The notes under the pieces are model-generated. The model was not told the DNA's origin. It ran no database searches and was given only the letters and a program-made list of their open reading frames with translations. From Enterococcus hulanensis (GTDB taxonomy: Bacteria; Bacillota; Bacilli; Lactobacillales; Enterococcaceae), in contig NZ_BJED01000008.1 in the NCBI RefSeq assembly GCF_005405485.1, forward strand, positions 158,343 to 222,342: DNA of 64,000 nucleotides, written 5' to 3'. The stretch's first letter is position 1; every line of letters begins with the position of its first letter. This document shows, piece after piece, positions 42,495 to 51,139 of this stretch. Made by a program: the position numbers and the translations under genes.

Positions 42495-43538
42495 TTATTT
42501 TAAAGGGGATGTCCCTTTTAAAATCTCATTTGCAGCGGCTTCATCAGTGATGAGCCACGTTTGTTTTGGAGCGTTTTTCATATACGCTGTAATGGCTTTG
42601 ACTTTGCTTTTGCCACCAGCGACTGCTAGAACCGTCGGCATCTTTTGAATATCTTCTAAAGATAATCCGATGCGAGGTACTTTATGGACGATCTCTCCAT
42701 TTTCGTCAAAAAAGTAACCAAATGATTCTGCAACAGCATTTTTTTGTTTCAGACGAACAATCTCATCTTCCGACATTTTCCGTCTGGCTGCCATATGCAC
42801 AGCACGACCAATACTATGAACAACACAGTTGGCCTCTTTGATCATCGCCAAGACGCTTCTAATCGAAGGTTCTTTCAGCAGTGTGTGATAAGCTTCTTCA
42901 CTTAATTGTTCTGGCACGTATAAAGCGCGATGCTCTCCGTGAGCATTTGCTGCCATCAAGGCACTCACTGAGTTGGCTTGGATTGATACAGCCTCTCCGA
43001 TACCACCTCGAGCTGGAACAAAAAGATTATGGCGTTTTGCTGTTTCTAATGGGCTGACATGTCTGGCAACTTCGGCCATCGTCGTACCACCCATCACTGC
43101 AATGATATTTCGGCCATCTGGTAATTGACGTTGCAATGCTTCATCAACTAGCTCGCCAAATTCACCGATTACTTTTTCCTGCTCATCACTGTTTCCAGAA
43201 ACGATCAAGCAACGCTCGATTTCAAAAAGTGAAGCAAGTTGTTTTTCTAACTGATCCATTCCAGTAAACTGTTCCATCAATAATTCTAGATGTTGCAGCA
43301 AATCCTGTCCTTTTTCAGTTAACAACATACCGCTCTTCGTTGCATCAATCAAACGCTGATCTCTAAGATAATCTGTCTCACTTCGTAAAACCCGTTCGGT
43401 AAGACCTAATGAATCAGCTAAGTTTCTTCGACCGATCGGCTGCATCCAAAAAATATTCTGCATAATGCGATATCTTTTTTTCACAACCTCTAACACATCA
43501 GGGGCGATTGCTTCAAGTACTCTTAATTCACTTAACAA
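42495..43538 (-). CDS. cggR: Central glycolytic genes regulator CggR
   Basis: 347 residues of the SorC/DeoR type. The N-terminal winged helix is MQPIGRRNLADSLGLTERVLRSETDYLRDQRLI. The sugar-binding C-terminal domain (GGTTMAEVARHV, VPARGGIGEAVSIQANSVSALMAANAHGEHRALYVP) binds fructose 1,6-bisphosphate, which relieves repression of gap. The start is a TTG at 43538 with GGAGG 8 nt upstream; no ATG is as well placed. The matching operator is at 43555-43590. Confidence 0.95.
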   Translation of the reverse strand: MLSELRVLEAIAPDVLEVVKKRYRIMQNIFWMQPIGRRNLADSLGLTERVLRSETDYLRDQRLIDATKSGMLLTEKGQDLLQHLELLMEQFTGMDQLEKQLASLFEIERCLIVSGNSDEQEKVIGEFGELVDEALQRQLPDGRNIIAVMGGTTMAEVARHVSPLETAKRHNLFVPARGGIGEAVSIQANSVSALMAANAHGEHRALYVPEQLSEEAYHTLLKEPSIRSVLAMIKEANCVVHSIGRAVHMAARRKMSEDEIVRLKQKNAVAESFGYFFDENGEIVHKVPRIGLSLEDIQKMPTVLAVAGGKSKVKAITAYMKNAPKQTWLITDEAAANEILKGTSPLK

Positions 43539-43554
43539 AGGAATTCCTCCGTTG

Positions 43555-43590
43555 GACTTAAGTAGTCCCTCATAGACTTTTAGCGACCCA
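43555..43590 (-). promoter_or_regulatory. CggR operator
   Basis: Minus strand TGGGTC-N6-AGTC-N4-AGGGAC-N6-AGTC, the two-repeat architecture of the Bacillus CggR operator (CGGGACN6TGTCN4CGGGACN6TGTC). It ends just before the cggR ribosome site, where bound protein would block elongation. Confidence 0.85.
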
Positions 43591-43689
43591 TGAATATTAA
43601 AAAAAATACAAGAAAGCCAAATTATTCATTTGAAATTTGCTAATTTCTTACATGACAAAGTGTAACAGTTTTGCGCCTTCTACGCAAGG

Positions 43690-43715
43690 AAAAAGCCAAG
43701 TTTTTTTACTTGGCT
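43690..43715 (-). terminator. Terminator after rpoN
   Basis: AGCCAAGT-AAAAAA-ACTTGGCT then TTTTCC on the minus strand, directly behind the stop. Confidence 0.85.
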
Positions 43716-45016
43716 TAATCAAAACGTTTTCTTTTCGAAGAGCTGGGTATATTTAGTGCATCTCGATACTTTGCGACTGTGCGCCGGGATATTTTTTGCT
43801 CTTTTTCTGCAAGTAATTCGACAATTTTTTGATCCGATAAAGGTTTATGTTTGTCCTCTTGCTCGACGAGTGAAGCAATCAATTGTTTGACTTCATCAGC
43901 AGACGTATCTTCATCATTAACTTTGTTTACGAAAAAGTTTCGTAATTCAAAAACACCAAAATCCGTTTCGATATATTTACCATTTACTGCACGGCTGATC
44001 GTTGATTCGTGAACCTCTAATTGTTTCGCAACATCCTTGAGCATCAACGGTTTTAAAGCCCCTTGTTTATCTTCAAAAAAATGCGCTTGATGTTGAACAA
44101 TAATTTTTCCAACTTCCAGAATCGTATCTTTACGTTGACCAAGTGTTTTATTCAGCCACTCAAATTGCTGAAGTTTTTCTTTTAAGTAAATTTTGGTTTC
44201 TTCGTCAGCCTGTTGTTTCAAACGCTTGAAATAATTTTCTTGAAAGTTCAAGCGTAATTGACCTCGCTTGTTCGATAAAACAACTAACTGACCTTCTCTT
44301 CTAACTAATGTTAAATCAGGAATAATAAAGTTTGAATCTTGACCACCAAAACTTGCTCCTGGAAATGGATTCAAACTTCGAATATAGTCAAGTATTTGCT
44401 GAACCTGAGCCAAGCTGATTTGATAATCTTTTGCGATTTGCTCAAACTTTCTCTTGGCAATCGCATCAAAGGATTCTTCTATTAAAAGGTACGCCAACTC
44501 TGGTGCATAATCATCCTGCTCAGTCTGAAGCATCAAACACTCCTGCAGATTTCTAGCTCCTACACCAGGCGGATCAAGCTGCTGCAATAGTGTCAAAGCA
44601 TCGAGATATTGAATATCCGTTGCATTTAACTCTTCTTTTATTTCTTCTTCTTCCACTCTTAAGTAACCATTCACATCAATATACTCAACTAAAACCAGCA
44701 TAATCTCTCGGATAAAAGTTTCTCGATAGTTTAAATGTATCTGATTGATCAAATGTTCAAATAAGGAGACTGGGTGATCGGCGATTTGGATAAATGACTC
44801 TTCTTTAACTGCTCCACTGTGCATCTGCATCAGATCACTTTGGATTTTTGGTGGGACCACTTCAAACAGCGGATTCTCTAGAGAAACCGTTTCAACGTAA
44901 TCCTGCAGCTCCTCAGTATTAAATTGTAGGATTTGAATGGCTTGCTGCAATTCCTGTGTCATCGCCAATTTTTGGGTTTGCTGCTGCTTTTGCGAATAAC
45001 CTTGTTGAAACTTCAT
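43715..45016 (-). CDS. rpoN: RNA polymerase sigma-54 factor
   Basis: 433 residues. Region I (TQKLAMTQELQQAIQILQFNTEEL) binds the activator, the middle core-binding region includes GARNLQECLMLQ, the HTH is EVHESTISRAVNGKYI and the RpoN box is SRRTVAKYR near the C-terminus. In enterococci sigma-54 mainly drives PTS operons with LevR-type activators; none is in this window. Its own short leader carries GGGGAAAG before the ATG. Confidence 0.95.
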   Translation of the reverse strand: MKFQQGYSQKQQQTQKLAMTQELQQAIQILQFNTEELQDYVETVSLENPLFEVVPPKIQSDLMQMHSGAVKEESFIQIADHPVSLFEHLINQIHLNYRETFIREIMLVLVEYIDVNGYLRVEEEEIKEELNATDIQYLDALTLLQQLDPPGVGARNLQECLMLQTEQDDYAPELAYLLIEESFDAIAKRKFEQIAKDYQISLAQVQQILDYIRSLNPFPGASFGGQDSNFIIPDLTLVRREGQLVVLSNKRGQLRLNFQENYFKRLKQQADEETKIYLKEKLQQFEWLNKTLGQRKDTILEVGKIIVQHQAHFFEDKQGALKPLMLKDVAKQLEVHESTISRAVNGKYIETDFGVFELRNFFVNKVNDEDTSADEVKQLIASLVEQEDKHKPLSDQKIVELLAEKEQKISRRTVAKYRDALNIPSSSKRKRFD

Positions 45017-45068
45017 ATACTTTCCCCTTGTTTTTTTAAAATTATATGCTAAACTAATAATCGTGCTT

Positions 45069-45140
45069 GCGCCCTTAGTGTAGTGGATATCACGTAAGAT
45101 TCCGGTTCTTGAGACGGGGGTTCGATTCCCTCAGGGCGCA
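45069..45140 (+). tRNA. tRNA-Arg (anticodon CCG)
   Basis: 72 nt with acceptor GCGCCCT/AGGGCGC plus discriminator A. The D-arm is around TAGTGTAGTGGATATCA, the anticodon loop TTCCGGT on stem TAAGA/TCTTG, and the T-arm GGGGGTTCGATTCCCTC. CCA is not encoded. The integrase directly downstream makes its 3' end the likely attachment site. Confidence 0.93.
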
Positions 45141-45163
45141 TTATTGTAATAGCAAGGCTTAGG

Positions 45164-45198
45164 ACACTTTCCATCTCTTTTTGGAAGGTGTTTTTTTC
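45164..45198 (+). terminator. Terminator after tRNA-Arg
   Basis: ACACTTTCC...GGAAGGTGT then TTTTTTT on the plus strand. Confidence 0.75.
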
Positions 45199-45233
45199 AA
45201 AATCCCCACCAAAATCCCCACCAATTCCCCACC
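45199..45233 (+). repeat. Three short direct repeats next to the integrase stop
   Basis: AAAATCCCCACC (45199-45210), AAAATCCCCACC (45211-45222) and AATTCCCCACC (45223-45233) in tandem. Their place between att core and int fits arm-type binding sites for the integrase N-domain. Confidence 0.6.
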
Positions 45234-46465
45234 TATTTCCTTGTCATCCTCATCATTCTATCATATGCATAAGAAGCTGGGGTTAATTCAATAACACTCT
45301 CATCATTAATATAGAGTTTGGTTGTTGTTATTTCTGAGTGAGTTAATCCTTCGGAAATTTTTTCCACGGACATTCCTTTTAATTTAGCTAATGTAGCAGA
45401 AGTGTGTCGCAATTTGTGCGGCGTACACTTAGTTAGCTCTGGATGACGTTTCTGAATAGCTTGCATTCTTCGATTTAAATAATCAGTATGCAATCGTTGA
45501 TTAATCTCTCCCTTGGAATTTGTATAGGTGAAAAGAAATTGATTATCATCTTGTTTAATTCCAAATTGAAAAAGCTCTCTTTTTTGATTCCTTTTCCACT
45601 TCTCTAAAATTGTTTTTAAAGGAGCAGGGAGTCTCATTACACTTTTTTTATTTCCTTTTGTTACTTTAACATTCGCATAACGATCAAGCGCTTGAGTTAA
45701 GGAAATACGATTCTCAGCGAAAGAAACGTTTTTCCATTGAAGTGCATAACTTTCTGACTTTCGATCAGATAGGAAAAAGGTCGTCCAAAACAAAGTATAA
45801 TCTTGGATACTTAACAGTTCTTCGGCGTAATCTTTCTCGACGACATCAAACCATAACAGCAGGTCCGCTTCACATAGATATTTATCTTCCTCTTTTTTCA
45901 ATTCTCTCAATTGATTCTTTTTTGAAGATTTTATTTTTCTTAGCGGCTTTGCTAATCGATTATAGTTAATATAATCATACTCCTCTGCTAGGTCCATTAC
46001 TTGAATAAAATAGCTTCTTACTGATTTGAAATTTGCATACTCCTTAGCTTTTTTATTCATCTTTTTCACTACAAATTGTTTCTGTTCATTTAATTGATCA
46101 AGTGAAAATTCCCCAAACATGGGAAGTAAGTGTAGTCGAAAAATGTCTTCAGTGTTTTTAATCGTAGCTACACTTGGAGGTGTTGGATGAGAACTTGTTA
46201 ATCCATCTTTGTAATCATGCCAATACTCATCCTCAAAAAAATCTTTAAAAAGTATTTCTTCAAAGGATTTAGAGAGATTTTTTTCTTTATTATCTCGTAA
46301 TGTAACTACTCTGACTTCGAAATCAATTTCCGCTTGTTTTGCTTCTCTTCTTGTTGAAAAAATTTTGTCATATGATGTGCTATTTAATTCCAACAATTCT
46401 GCGATATCTTTCGGATATTTTTTTCTTACTCTGTATGAGCCATTTTCTGTTTTTGAAATACTCAT
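45233..46465 (-). CDS. int: Site-specific tyrosine recombinase (phage-type integrase)
   Basis: 410 residues. An N-terminal AP2-like arm-binding region (SISKTENGSYRVRKKYPKDI) precedes a SAM-like core-binding domain (HPTPPSVATIKNTEDIFRLHLLPMFGEFSLDQL). The catalytic domain has the Arg in FFLSDRKSESYALQW, HKLRHTSATLAK (His-x-x-Arg), GLTHSEITTTKLYIND with the second His and the Tyr nucleophile. It recombines the tRNA-Arg 3' end with the element's own site. It is oriented away from the rest of the island toward the tRNA. Confidence 0.92.
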   Translation of the reverse strand: MSISKTENGSYRVRKKYPKDIAELLELNSTSYDKIFSTRREAKQAEIDFEVRVVTLRDNKEKNLSKSFEEILFKDFFEDEYWHDYKDGLTSSHPTPPSVATIKNTEDIFRLHLLPMFGEFSLDQLNEQKQFVVKKMNKKAKEYANFKSVRSYFIQVMDLAEEYDYINYNRLAKPLRKIKSSKKNQLRELKKEEDKYLCEADLLLWFDVVEKDYAEELLSIQDYTLFWTTFFLSDRKSESYALQWKNVSFAENRISLTQALDRYANVKVTKGNKKSVMRLPAPLKTILEKWKRNQKRELFQFGIKQDDNQFLFTYTNSKGEINQRLHTDYLNRRMQAIQKRHPELTKCTPHKLRHTSATLAKLKGMSVEKISEGLTHSEITTTKLYINDESVIELTPASYAYDRMMRMTRK

Positions 46466-46511
46466 AACTTAATATCTCCTTTGGTTGCGAGTCAAAGTTA
46501 ATATGAGTTCA

Positions 46512-46763
46512 TTATACTCGTTCACTTAGCCATTTATCAATCGCAATACGATCAAATCGCATTATCCCATTGATTCGTAGCACAGGTAACCCTTGTAAGA
46601 GCCATTTATCTAGTGTGTTATTTGAAATTTTTAAATACTTACAAGTGTCTTTTTTAGCTAAATAGCGATTCTCCAATTTAATATTATACGCAGACAATAA
46701 TTGGTCAACAATACTTGACTTTATGTCATGCAAGTCTTGCTTAGTGATTATATCATCATTCAT
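46512..46763 (-). CDS. Excisionase-like small DNA-binding protein (HTH_17)
   Basis: About 83 residues from the ATG at 46763; a longer frame opens at 46805 and I cannot decide, since GAAAGGA is 12 nt from the shorter start. RYLAKKDTCKYLKISNNTLDKWLLQGLPVLRINGIMRFDRIAIDKWL is the MerR-like HTH_17 domain of excisionases. It lies 47 nt upstream of int on the same strand, the usual place for xis. Confidence 0.8.
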   Translation of the reverse strand: MNDDIITKQDLHDIKSSIVDQLLSAYNIKLENRYLAKKDTCKYLKISNNTLDKWLLQGLPVLRINGIMRFDRIAIDKWLSERV

Positions 46764-46805
46764 AGTTATCGATAATCCTTTCATGTTCTTATTCAAGGGG
46801 AGCAT

Positions 46806-47267
46806 CGAATAAAAAGTTAACTAGCACACCGGATCTTACTTTTTAAGCGATGTAATCCACTTCAACATTCTAGAAAGTAATAAATAGTATACAAAATTTG
46901 TTAGGCTACCCTTTACGTTAGTTGAGTACATAGGAGTTTCGCCTCTCCGCGGTTTATGCCGAGCTTCACAGAAGTATCATTATTTTTTTGACTGTCCTCG
47001 CTTCTAGTTGTAAAACTAGAATTTACATCACTAATCGATCGCTCAAATAAAAAAATCATTGTCTTGGCGTTAGTTTGTAATAGCTCGGTCAAAAATAAAC
47101 GTACCTAACAAAAATATTCTGTTGTCAAAGAACAATAAAATATAAAATTTTACTTGTTTAATCATGTGTAACTTTTAGCTTAGCATTTCAAGCTGAAGTA
47201 AGCTCACTTACTCCTTGAAACATCTAACTTTTAGGTGTTTCAAGGAATTGGTGAAAATTATCAGGTC
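46806..47267. other. Long non-coding gap between xis and the small wHTH gene
   Basis: 460 bp, AT-rich. No open frame with a ribosome site is seen. At 47212-47246 an inverted repeat TCCTTGAAACA.../TGTTTCAAGGA forms a hairpin that may end the minus-strand regulator transcript, though it lacks a U-run. The rest shows nothing I can name. Confidence 0.5.
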
Positions 47268-47702
47268 TCATCCAGATAAGTGATATTGCCAGTACCCGCG
47301 GTAAGCTCTTTCCACATTAATTTTCACATCTAAATTCATTTTTCTAAGAATGTTATTTGATAGATTTGAATGTTTTAATACATAACCTTCCTTGTATAGC
47401 TCCTGATAAATTTCTTTCGTTGATAAAGGTCTCCCACTTTCTTTTAACAGTGATGTGATTTTTAATGCTATGCATTGGTAGTCATACCTAGTTGAGTTTG
47501 TTCCTTTACTGCTTAGATATTTTTGATTCTCAACTTCTCGTCCATAGAGCGATTTCGTTTCAAAAGAATCACTCGATTTCCTGTCACTTTGAGTACCAAA
47601 TAGCTTAACTTTCCATGACTCATAAAAGGTCATTAATTGTTGAATTTCATTCAAGATCATGTTCATTTGCTGGTAAATTTGATTCTTTTCTTGTTCATCC
47701 AT
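47268..47702 (-). CDS. Small protein with C-terminal winged-helix-like domain, function unknown
   Basis: 144 residues. The N-terminal 40 residues are a predicted coiled coil (NQIYQQMNMILNEIQQLMTFYESW). A Ser-rich linker follows. The C-terminal 65 residues (CIALKITSLLKESGRPLSTKEIYQELYKEGYVLKHSNLSNNILRKMN, then the WQYHL end) look like a winged helix of the HARE type. The start overlaps the AraC gene's ribosome region: GGAGGAAATAGG lies 2-9 nt past that stop. Co-transcribed with the AraC-like regulator, it may be a co-regulator (inference). Confidence 0.65.
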   Translation of the reverse strand: MDEQEKNQIYQQMNMILNEIQQLMTFYESWKVKLFGTQSDRKSSDSFETKSLYGREVENQKYLSSKGTNSTRYDYQCIALKITSLLKESGRPLSTKEIYQELYKEGYVLKHSNLSNNILRKMNLDVKINVERAYRGYWQYHLSG

Positions 47703-47705
47703 ATC

Positions 47706-48419
47706 CTATTTCCTCCGTGATTTTCTTACTTCTGCAGGACTTTTTCCAGTCACTTTTTTAAACTGAGTTGAAAATTGTTTGCTACTCTTAAAGCCGAGAT
47801 CTTCACCAATTGTTTTGATGGGTAATGTTGTTTCCCTCAACTTTCGTTCTGCCTCAGTACATTTCATTTCTAGAAATAGTCTCCGTGTAGTTAGTCTTAC
47901 GTATTTATTACTTAGTCTATCAAGACTGGAAGAACTCATATGTAAAGCATCCTCAAAACCTTTTCTGCCAATTGAGTGTTTGACGTTTTTTTCCATGAAT
48001 TCAAGTAGTTCCCGAAAAGAAGCGTTCTTAAATTGCCGCTCTTTGCTTATCGAAAGTATTCGATCTACCAACATATCTAAAACTTTATCTATTGGATAAT
48101 GAAATTTTTTTTGACTATAATAAGTAAAAACCAGAGAAGTAATTTGGTATATCTCTTCTGTTACATCTAAGGAAATAGTTTGGTTTCTGTTACCTTTGCA
48201 ATTAGGGGTTAATTCAAAAATAATTTGTAACACTTCAACATTTTTATCAAGTAGCTTTGCTGGCCAATTCTTAAAACTATTTAAATAAAATGTCAGTTCT
48301 GACTCTATATCGTTTGAAAATTTCCTTTGATGAATAACTAAAGAAACTCCCGAATAAAAGAAATTTAAAGATGCTTGATTCTGTTGGTTGAAGTAACGGA
48401 CTTCTTTGATGATTATCAT
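47706..48419 (-). CDS. AraC-family transcriptional regulator
   Basis: 237 residues. The C-terminal two-HTH domain reads FRELLEFMEKNVKHSIGRKGFEDALHMSSSSLDRLSNKYV and LPIKTIGEDLGFKSSKQFSTQFKKVTGKSPAEVRKSRRK. The N-terminal half (about 1-130) is not a recognised cupin and may sense a signal. The gene is more AT-rich than the neighbouring pilus operon. Because it lies between int/xis and that operon, it may control either excision or pilus expression. Confidence 0.85.
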   Translation of the reverse strand: MIIIKEVRYFNQQNQASLNFFYSGVSLVIHQRKFSNDIESELTFYLNSFKNWPAKLLDKNVEVLQIIFELTPNCKGNRNQTISLDVTEEIYQITSLVFTYYSQKKFHYPIDKVLDMLVDRILSISKERQFKNASFRELLEFMEKNVKHSIGRKGFEDALHMSSSSLDRLSNKYVRLTTRRLFLEMKCTEAERKLRETTLPIKTIGEDLGFKSSKQFSTQFKKVTGKSPAEVRKSRRK

Positions 48420-48778
48420 TTTTTTACCTCTTATTTTCTCTATACTCTAGTTTTACCAAGGAAAATTGTGTTCTGGAATCCTTTGCATGACTGTTGATGA
48501 AAAAAGGCTCTTTATTTGATGGAAAACGAACTTTAATATAAAGAATTTATAAAGTGTTTATAACAGAAATGCCAGCGCCTGATAATACGTTGATTTACTC
48601 ATAGAAGACGATGAACTTGAACTATTTTCCTCTTCTATTTTGTTTATCGTCAAAAAAATACCGATCTTCGTCTGTCCTTTATCATCCCCTGTGTGATAAA
48701 GAAATAGCGCCCAACCGATACTTCATTTATTTAGTTCTATTTTTTACTCATTTGTAGACATTTGAATCCACCTGTTTG
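48420..48778. other. Intergenic region between the pilus operon end and the AraC gene
   Basis: 359 bp, AT-rich. A dyad CTTTATCA...TGATAAAG at 48677-48701 could end the long operon but has no U-run directly behind it. A promoter for the AraC gene must lie in the left part. No coding sequence is seen. Confidence 0.45.
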
Positions 48779-49579
48779 CTAACCGTTCATCACGATCCGG
48801 TTAAAGTATTCATCGTTTTGAATCAGTTCCAATAATTCTGGATTTACACGATACCCTTTTCCCCACAACGTATGAATCGCCGCATTTTCTAATGTGGTAT
48901 GTTCAAATTTATCTTTGATTCGAGTAACCGTACTAGAAAGAGAAGCTAAATGTGACTTCGTTACTTCTTCATTCCAAATCTGTCGACAAAGTTCTTCTCT
49001 TGTAACCACTTGATCTTCTGATTTTATTAAAATCGAAATAAGGCGTGCCTCAATAGGAGATAAACGATGCAAGGTATCCGCAAACTTCTGTATCTCCAAT
49101 TGAGTCATGCTTCTTTCACTCAGATAATTCGGACGAATTAACGAGACTTTCCCAGACAATTGAACAACTTTGTCATTATGGTACGTTTCTTCTCTCGCAC
49201 CCATTTTCTTTTTCAAACTATACAAACATTCTCTTAGTTCATCGACCGAGTCTTCCGCGGAAATAATGGCGTGAATCTGTTCTGTTTCCAAATACTCTTG
49301 ATCCACGGTAGTCAGGTTGGTGTCGACTTTACGAATGATGTTCACCGACTGTTTCCTCAGTACTGGCACCAATGCTTTTACTTCTGACTCACAGATACTC
49401 TCACTCAAGATGACATATTGGAAAAACTTGAACACCTCTGGTGTCTGGACTTGTTGATTATAATCCTCAAAATGATTTGCTGAACAATACACCTCATAAT
49501 TTAAAACTTGTAGTTTTTGTTGGATCTCTTGCTCGTTTAAAATATTCCTCGTTAAAATCAAGACTTGATTCATGATCAT
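48779..49579 (-). CDS. Atypical OmpR/PhoB-type regulator without a phospho-acceptor
   Basis: 266 residues. The C-terminal winged helix is a clear Trans_reg_C domain (HRLSPIEARLISILIKSEDQVVTREELCRQIWNEEV...LASLSSTVTRIKDKFEHT...IHTLWGKGYRVNPELL). The N-terminal ~125 residues have the alternating pattern of a receiver (QVLILTRNILNEQEI, FQYVILSES) but lack the acidic pair after the first strand and the Asp after the third. No kinase gene is nearby. It is the last gene of the pilus operon, 63 nt behind the coiled-coil gene, and probably feeds back on it. Confidence 0.82.
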   Translation of the reverse strand: MIMNQVLILTRNILNEQEIQQKLQVLNYEVYCSANHFEDYNQQVQTPEVFKFFQYVILSESICESEVKALVPVLRKQSVNIIRKVDTNLTTVDQEYLETEQIHAIISAEDSVDELRECLYSLKKKMGAREETYHNDKVVQLSGKVSLIRPNYLSERSMTQLEIQKFADTLHRLSPIEARLISILIKSEDQVVTREELCRQIWNEEVTKSHLASLSSTVTRIKDKFEHTTLENAAIHTLWGKGYRVNPELLELIQNDEYFNRIVMNG

Positions 49580-49642
49580 CTTTCATCCTCTCTCTTTGCT
49601 TAACACATCGTTCTGGTCATCATAGACCGTGAATAGTTCTCT

Positions 49643-51139
49643 TTATTTTTGTTTATCGATTAAAATTGTCCCTTTGGCCAATTGTTCCACCTTTTGTTCC
49701 AAATCCGCATAGATTTCTAAGACCGATTCCTTCGACTCTGAAACCTCCATCAAGATCTTTCGTGCCCGATTCCCGATGTTTTCAACTTCTAGTTCTGCCG
49801 CATCCATCAAATGTTTCGCTTCTACTTGGGCCTCTTCGATTGTTCGATTCGCTTGCTTCTTAGCCGTAAATAGAACTTCCCCAATCTCCAATTGAGATTG
49901 GACTACCTCTTGCTTCAGTTCTTCATTCTTTTTTCTCAACTCATCAACTTGCAGTTTTGCTTGAACCAATGCTTCAGGATCACAACTGGCTTCATCTGAT
50001 TTTTTGACTAACAGTTCTTCCAATTGTTGGAGCTGTTGATTCTTTTGCTGCAGCACTTCTTCTGTGGTTTGTAAGCGGCGCGTGACCTCAGCTTTTTCCA
50101 TTTGCAGTTTCTGACTGCTTTCAGTTAGTTCTTCCAACTTTTTCGCTAGTTCGTCCATAGCTTCTGCCTGATCACTGGATTGTTCATTTGTCGTGGCGGC
50201 CAATTGAGTCGTTTTTTCAATGGATTCTTGCAACTCAGTGATTTGAGCCGTTTTTTCTGATAGCTCTGCTTCTAATTCTGCGTTTTTAGTCAGTAATTCT
50301 TGGACATCGGATTCGTTTTCTAGCTGCGCTTCCAACTTAGCGATCTCTTCTTGTGCTTGATACAACGCCTCATTCAAGGCCTGTTTTTCTTCATTCAATT
50401 GATCCATTTCCTTTTTGACTTCTTCCATAGCTGCTGCTCGCTCCTCTAACTGTTTGTTTTCGATGACTTTTTCTTTCATTTGTCGGCGCAATTCCGTGCG
50501 TTCTTCATTCAATTGATTCACTTGTTGGATCGCACTGGTATATTGCTGCACCACTTCTAAGTGTTGTTTCTTCACTTTCTTTACTTGTTCTTCTGCCTCT
50601 AACCGCTCGCTTTCCTGTTTTTTACAGGCATCCTCCAATTTCTTGTAGGCCTGTTTGGGTTCGGTTTTTATTAAGTGCAGTTCCTCTAATTGTGCCTTCA
50701 AGTCTTGGAGCTCGGCTTGTTGCTGCTCATTGGACTCTTTTAGTGCTAGAATTTCTTGCTCGTGTTCTTGATTGCGTTGTTGCGCCTGCTCCAATGTTTG
50801 TTGTTGTTCTTCATAAGAAGCGAGTTGTTCGGTCAAGTGCTGATTTTTTTGTTCCAGCACCTGTTTCTCTTTCTCGTATTCAGTGTGTTGGAGTTGTTGC
50901 GCTTGGAGCTGCTTGCTATGGGTCTCTTTTAGCGCCTCTAGCTCTTGGGATAACCGACGGTTATCTGTCTGATAATCTTCCTGTCGTTGGATCGCCCCTT
51001 GTAATTGCTCGTTTAAACGATGGATCTCTTTCGTTTGATCTTCAAGAGCTAATTCCTCTTGCTCGATCTCATCATTGGTAAAGTCATTGATTTCTTCCAT
51101 TAAATTCTTATTGAAAAACCAGCTATTCTTTTTTGCCAT
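49643..51139 (-). CDS. Coiled-coil protein with DivIVA-like C-terminal region (copy A)
   Basis: 498 residues with no signal or membrane helix. A short N-terminal motif (KKNSWFFNKNLMEEIN) is followed by about 400 residues of continuous Gln/Glu/Leu-rich coiled coil. The C-terminal ~80 residues (EIGEVLFTAKKQANRTIEEAQVEAKHLMDAAELEVENIGNRARKILMEV) resemble the second coiled coil of DivIVA/GpsB-type scaffold proteins. A 364-residue paralogue is at 52024-53118 and shares both ends. The start shares one base with the stop of the membrane-protein gene (TAATG). It is likely a cytoplasmic scaffold tied to that protein (inference). Confidence 0.75.
   Translation of the reverse strand: MAKKNSWFFNKNLMEEINDFTNDEIEQEELALEDQTKEIHRLNEQLQGAIQRQEDYQTDNRRLSQELEALKETHSKQLQAQQLQHTEYEKEKQVLEQKNQHLTEQLASYEEQQQTLEQAQQRNQEHEQEILALKESNEQQQAELQDLKAQLEELHLIKTEPKQAYKKLEDACKKQESERLEAEEQVKKVKKQHLEVVQQYTSAIQQVNQLNEERTELRRQMKEKVIENKQLEERAAAMEEVKKEMDQLNEEKQALNEALYQAQEEIAKLEAQLENESDVQELLTKNAELEAELSEKTAQITELQESIEKTTQLAATTNEQSSDQAEAMDELAKKLEELTESSQKLQMEKAEVTRRLQTTEEVLQQKNQQLQQLEELLVKKSDEASCDPEALVQAKLQVDELRKKNEELKQEVVQSQLEIGEVLFTAKKQANRTIEEAQVEAKHLMDAAELEVENIGNRARKILMEVSESKESVLEIYADLEQKVEQLAKGTILIDKQK

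Noticed and set aside
45199..45233. Tandem repeats as a CRISPR or plasmid iteron
   Set aside because: Only three 11-12-nt units with no spacers and directly next to int; arm-type sites explain them better.
50692..51081. 129-residue plus-strand open frame opposite the coiled-coil gene
   Set aside because: Antisense of Gln/Glu-rich codons; no start signals.
49643..51139. SMC or kinesin-like motor from the long coiled coil
   Set aside because: No Walker motif or head domain; similarity would come from heptad composition only.
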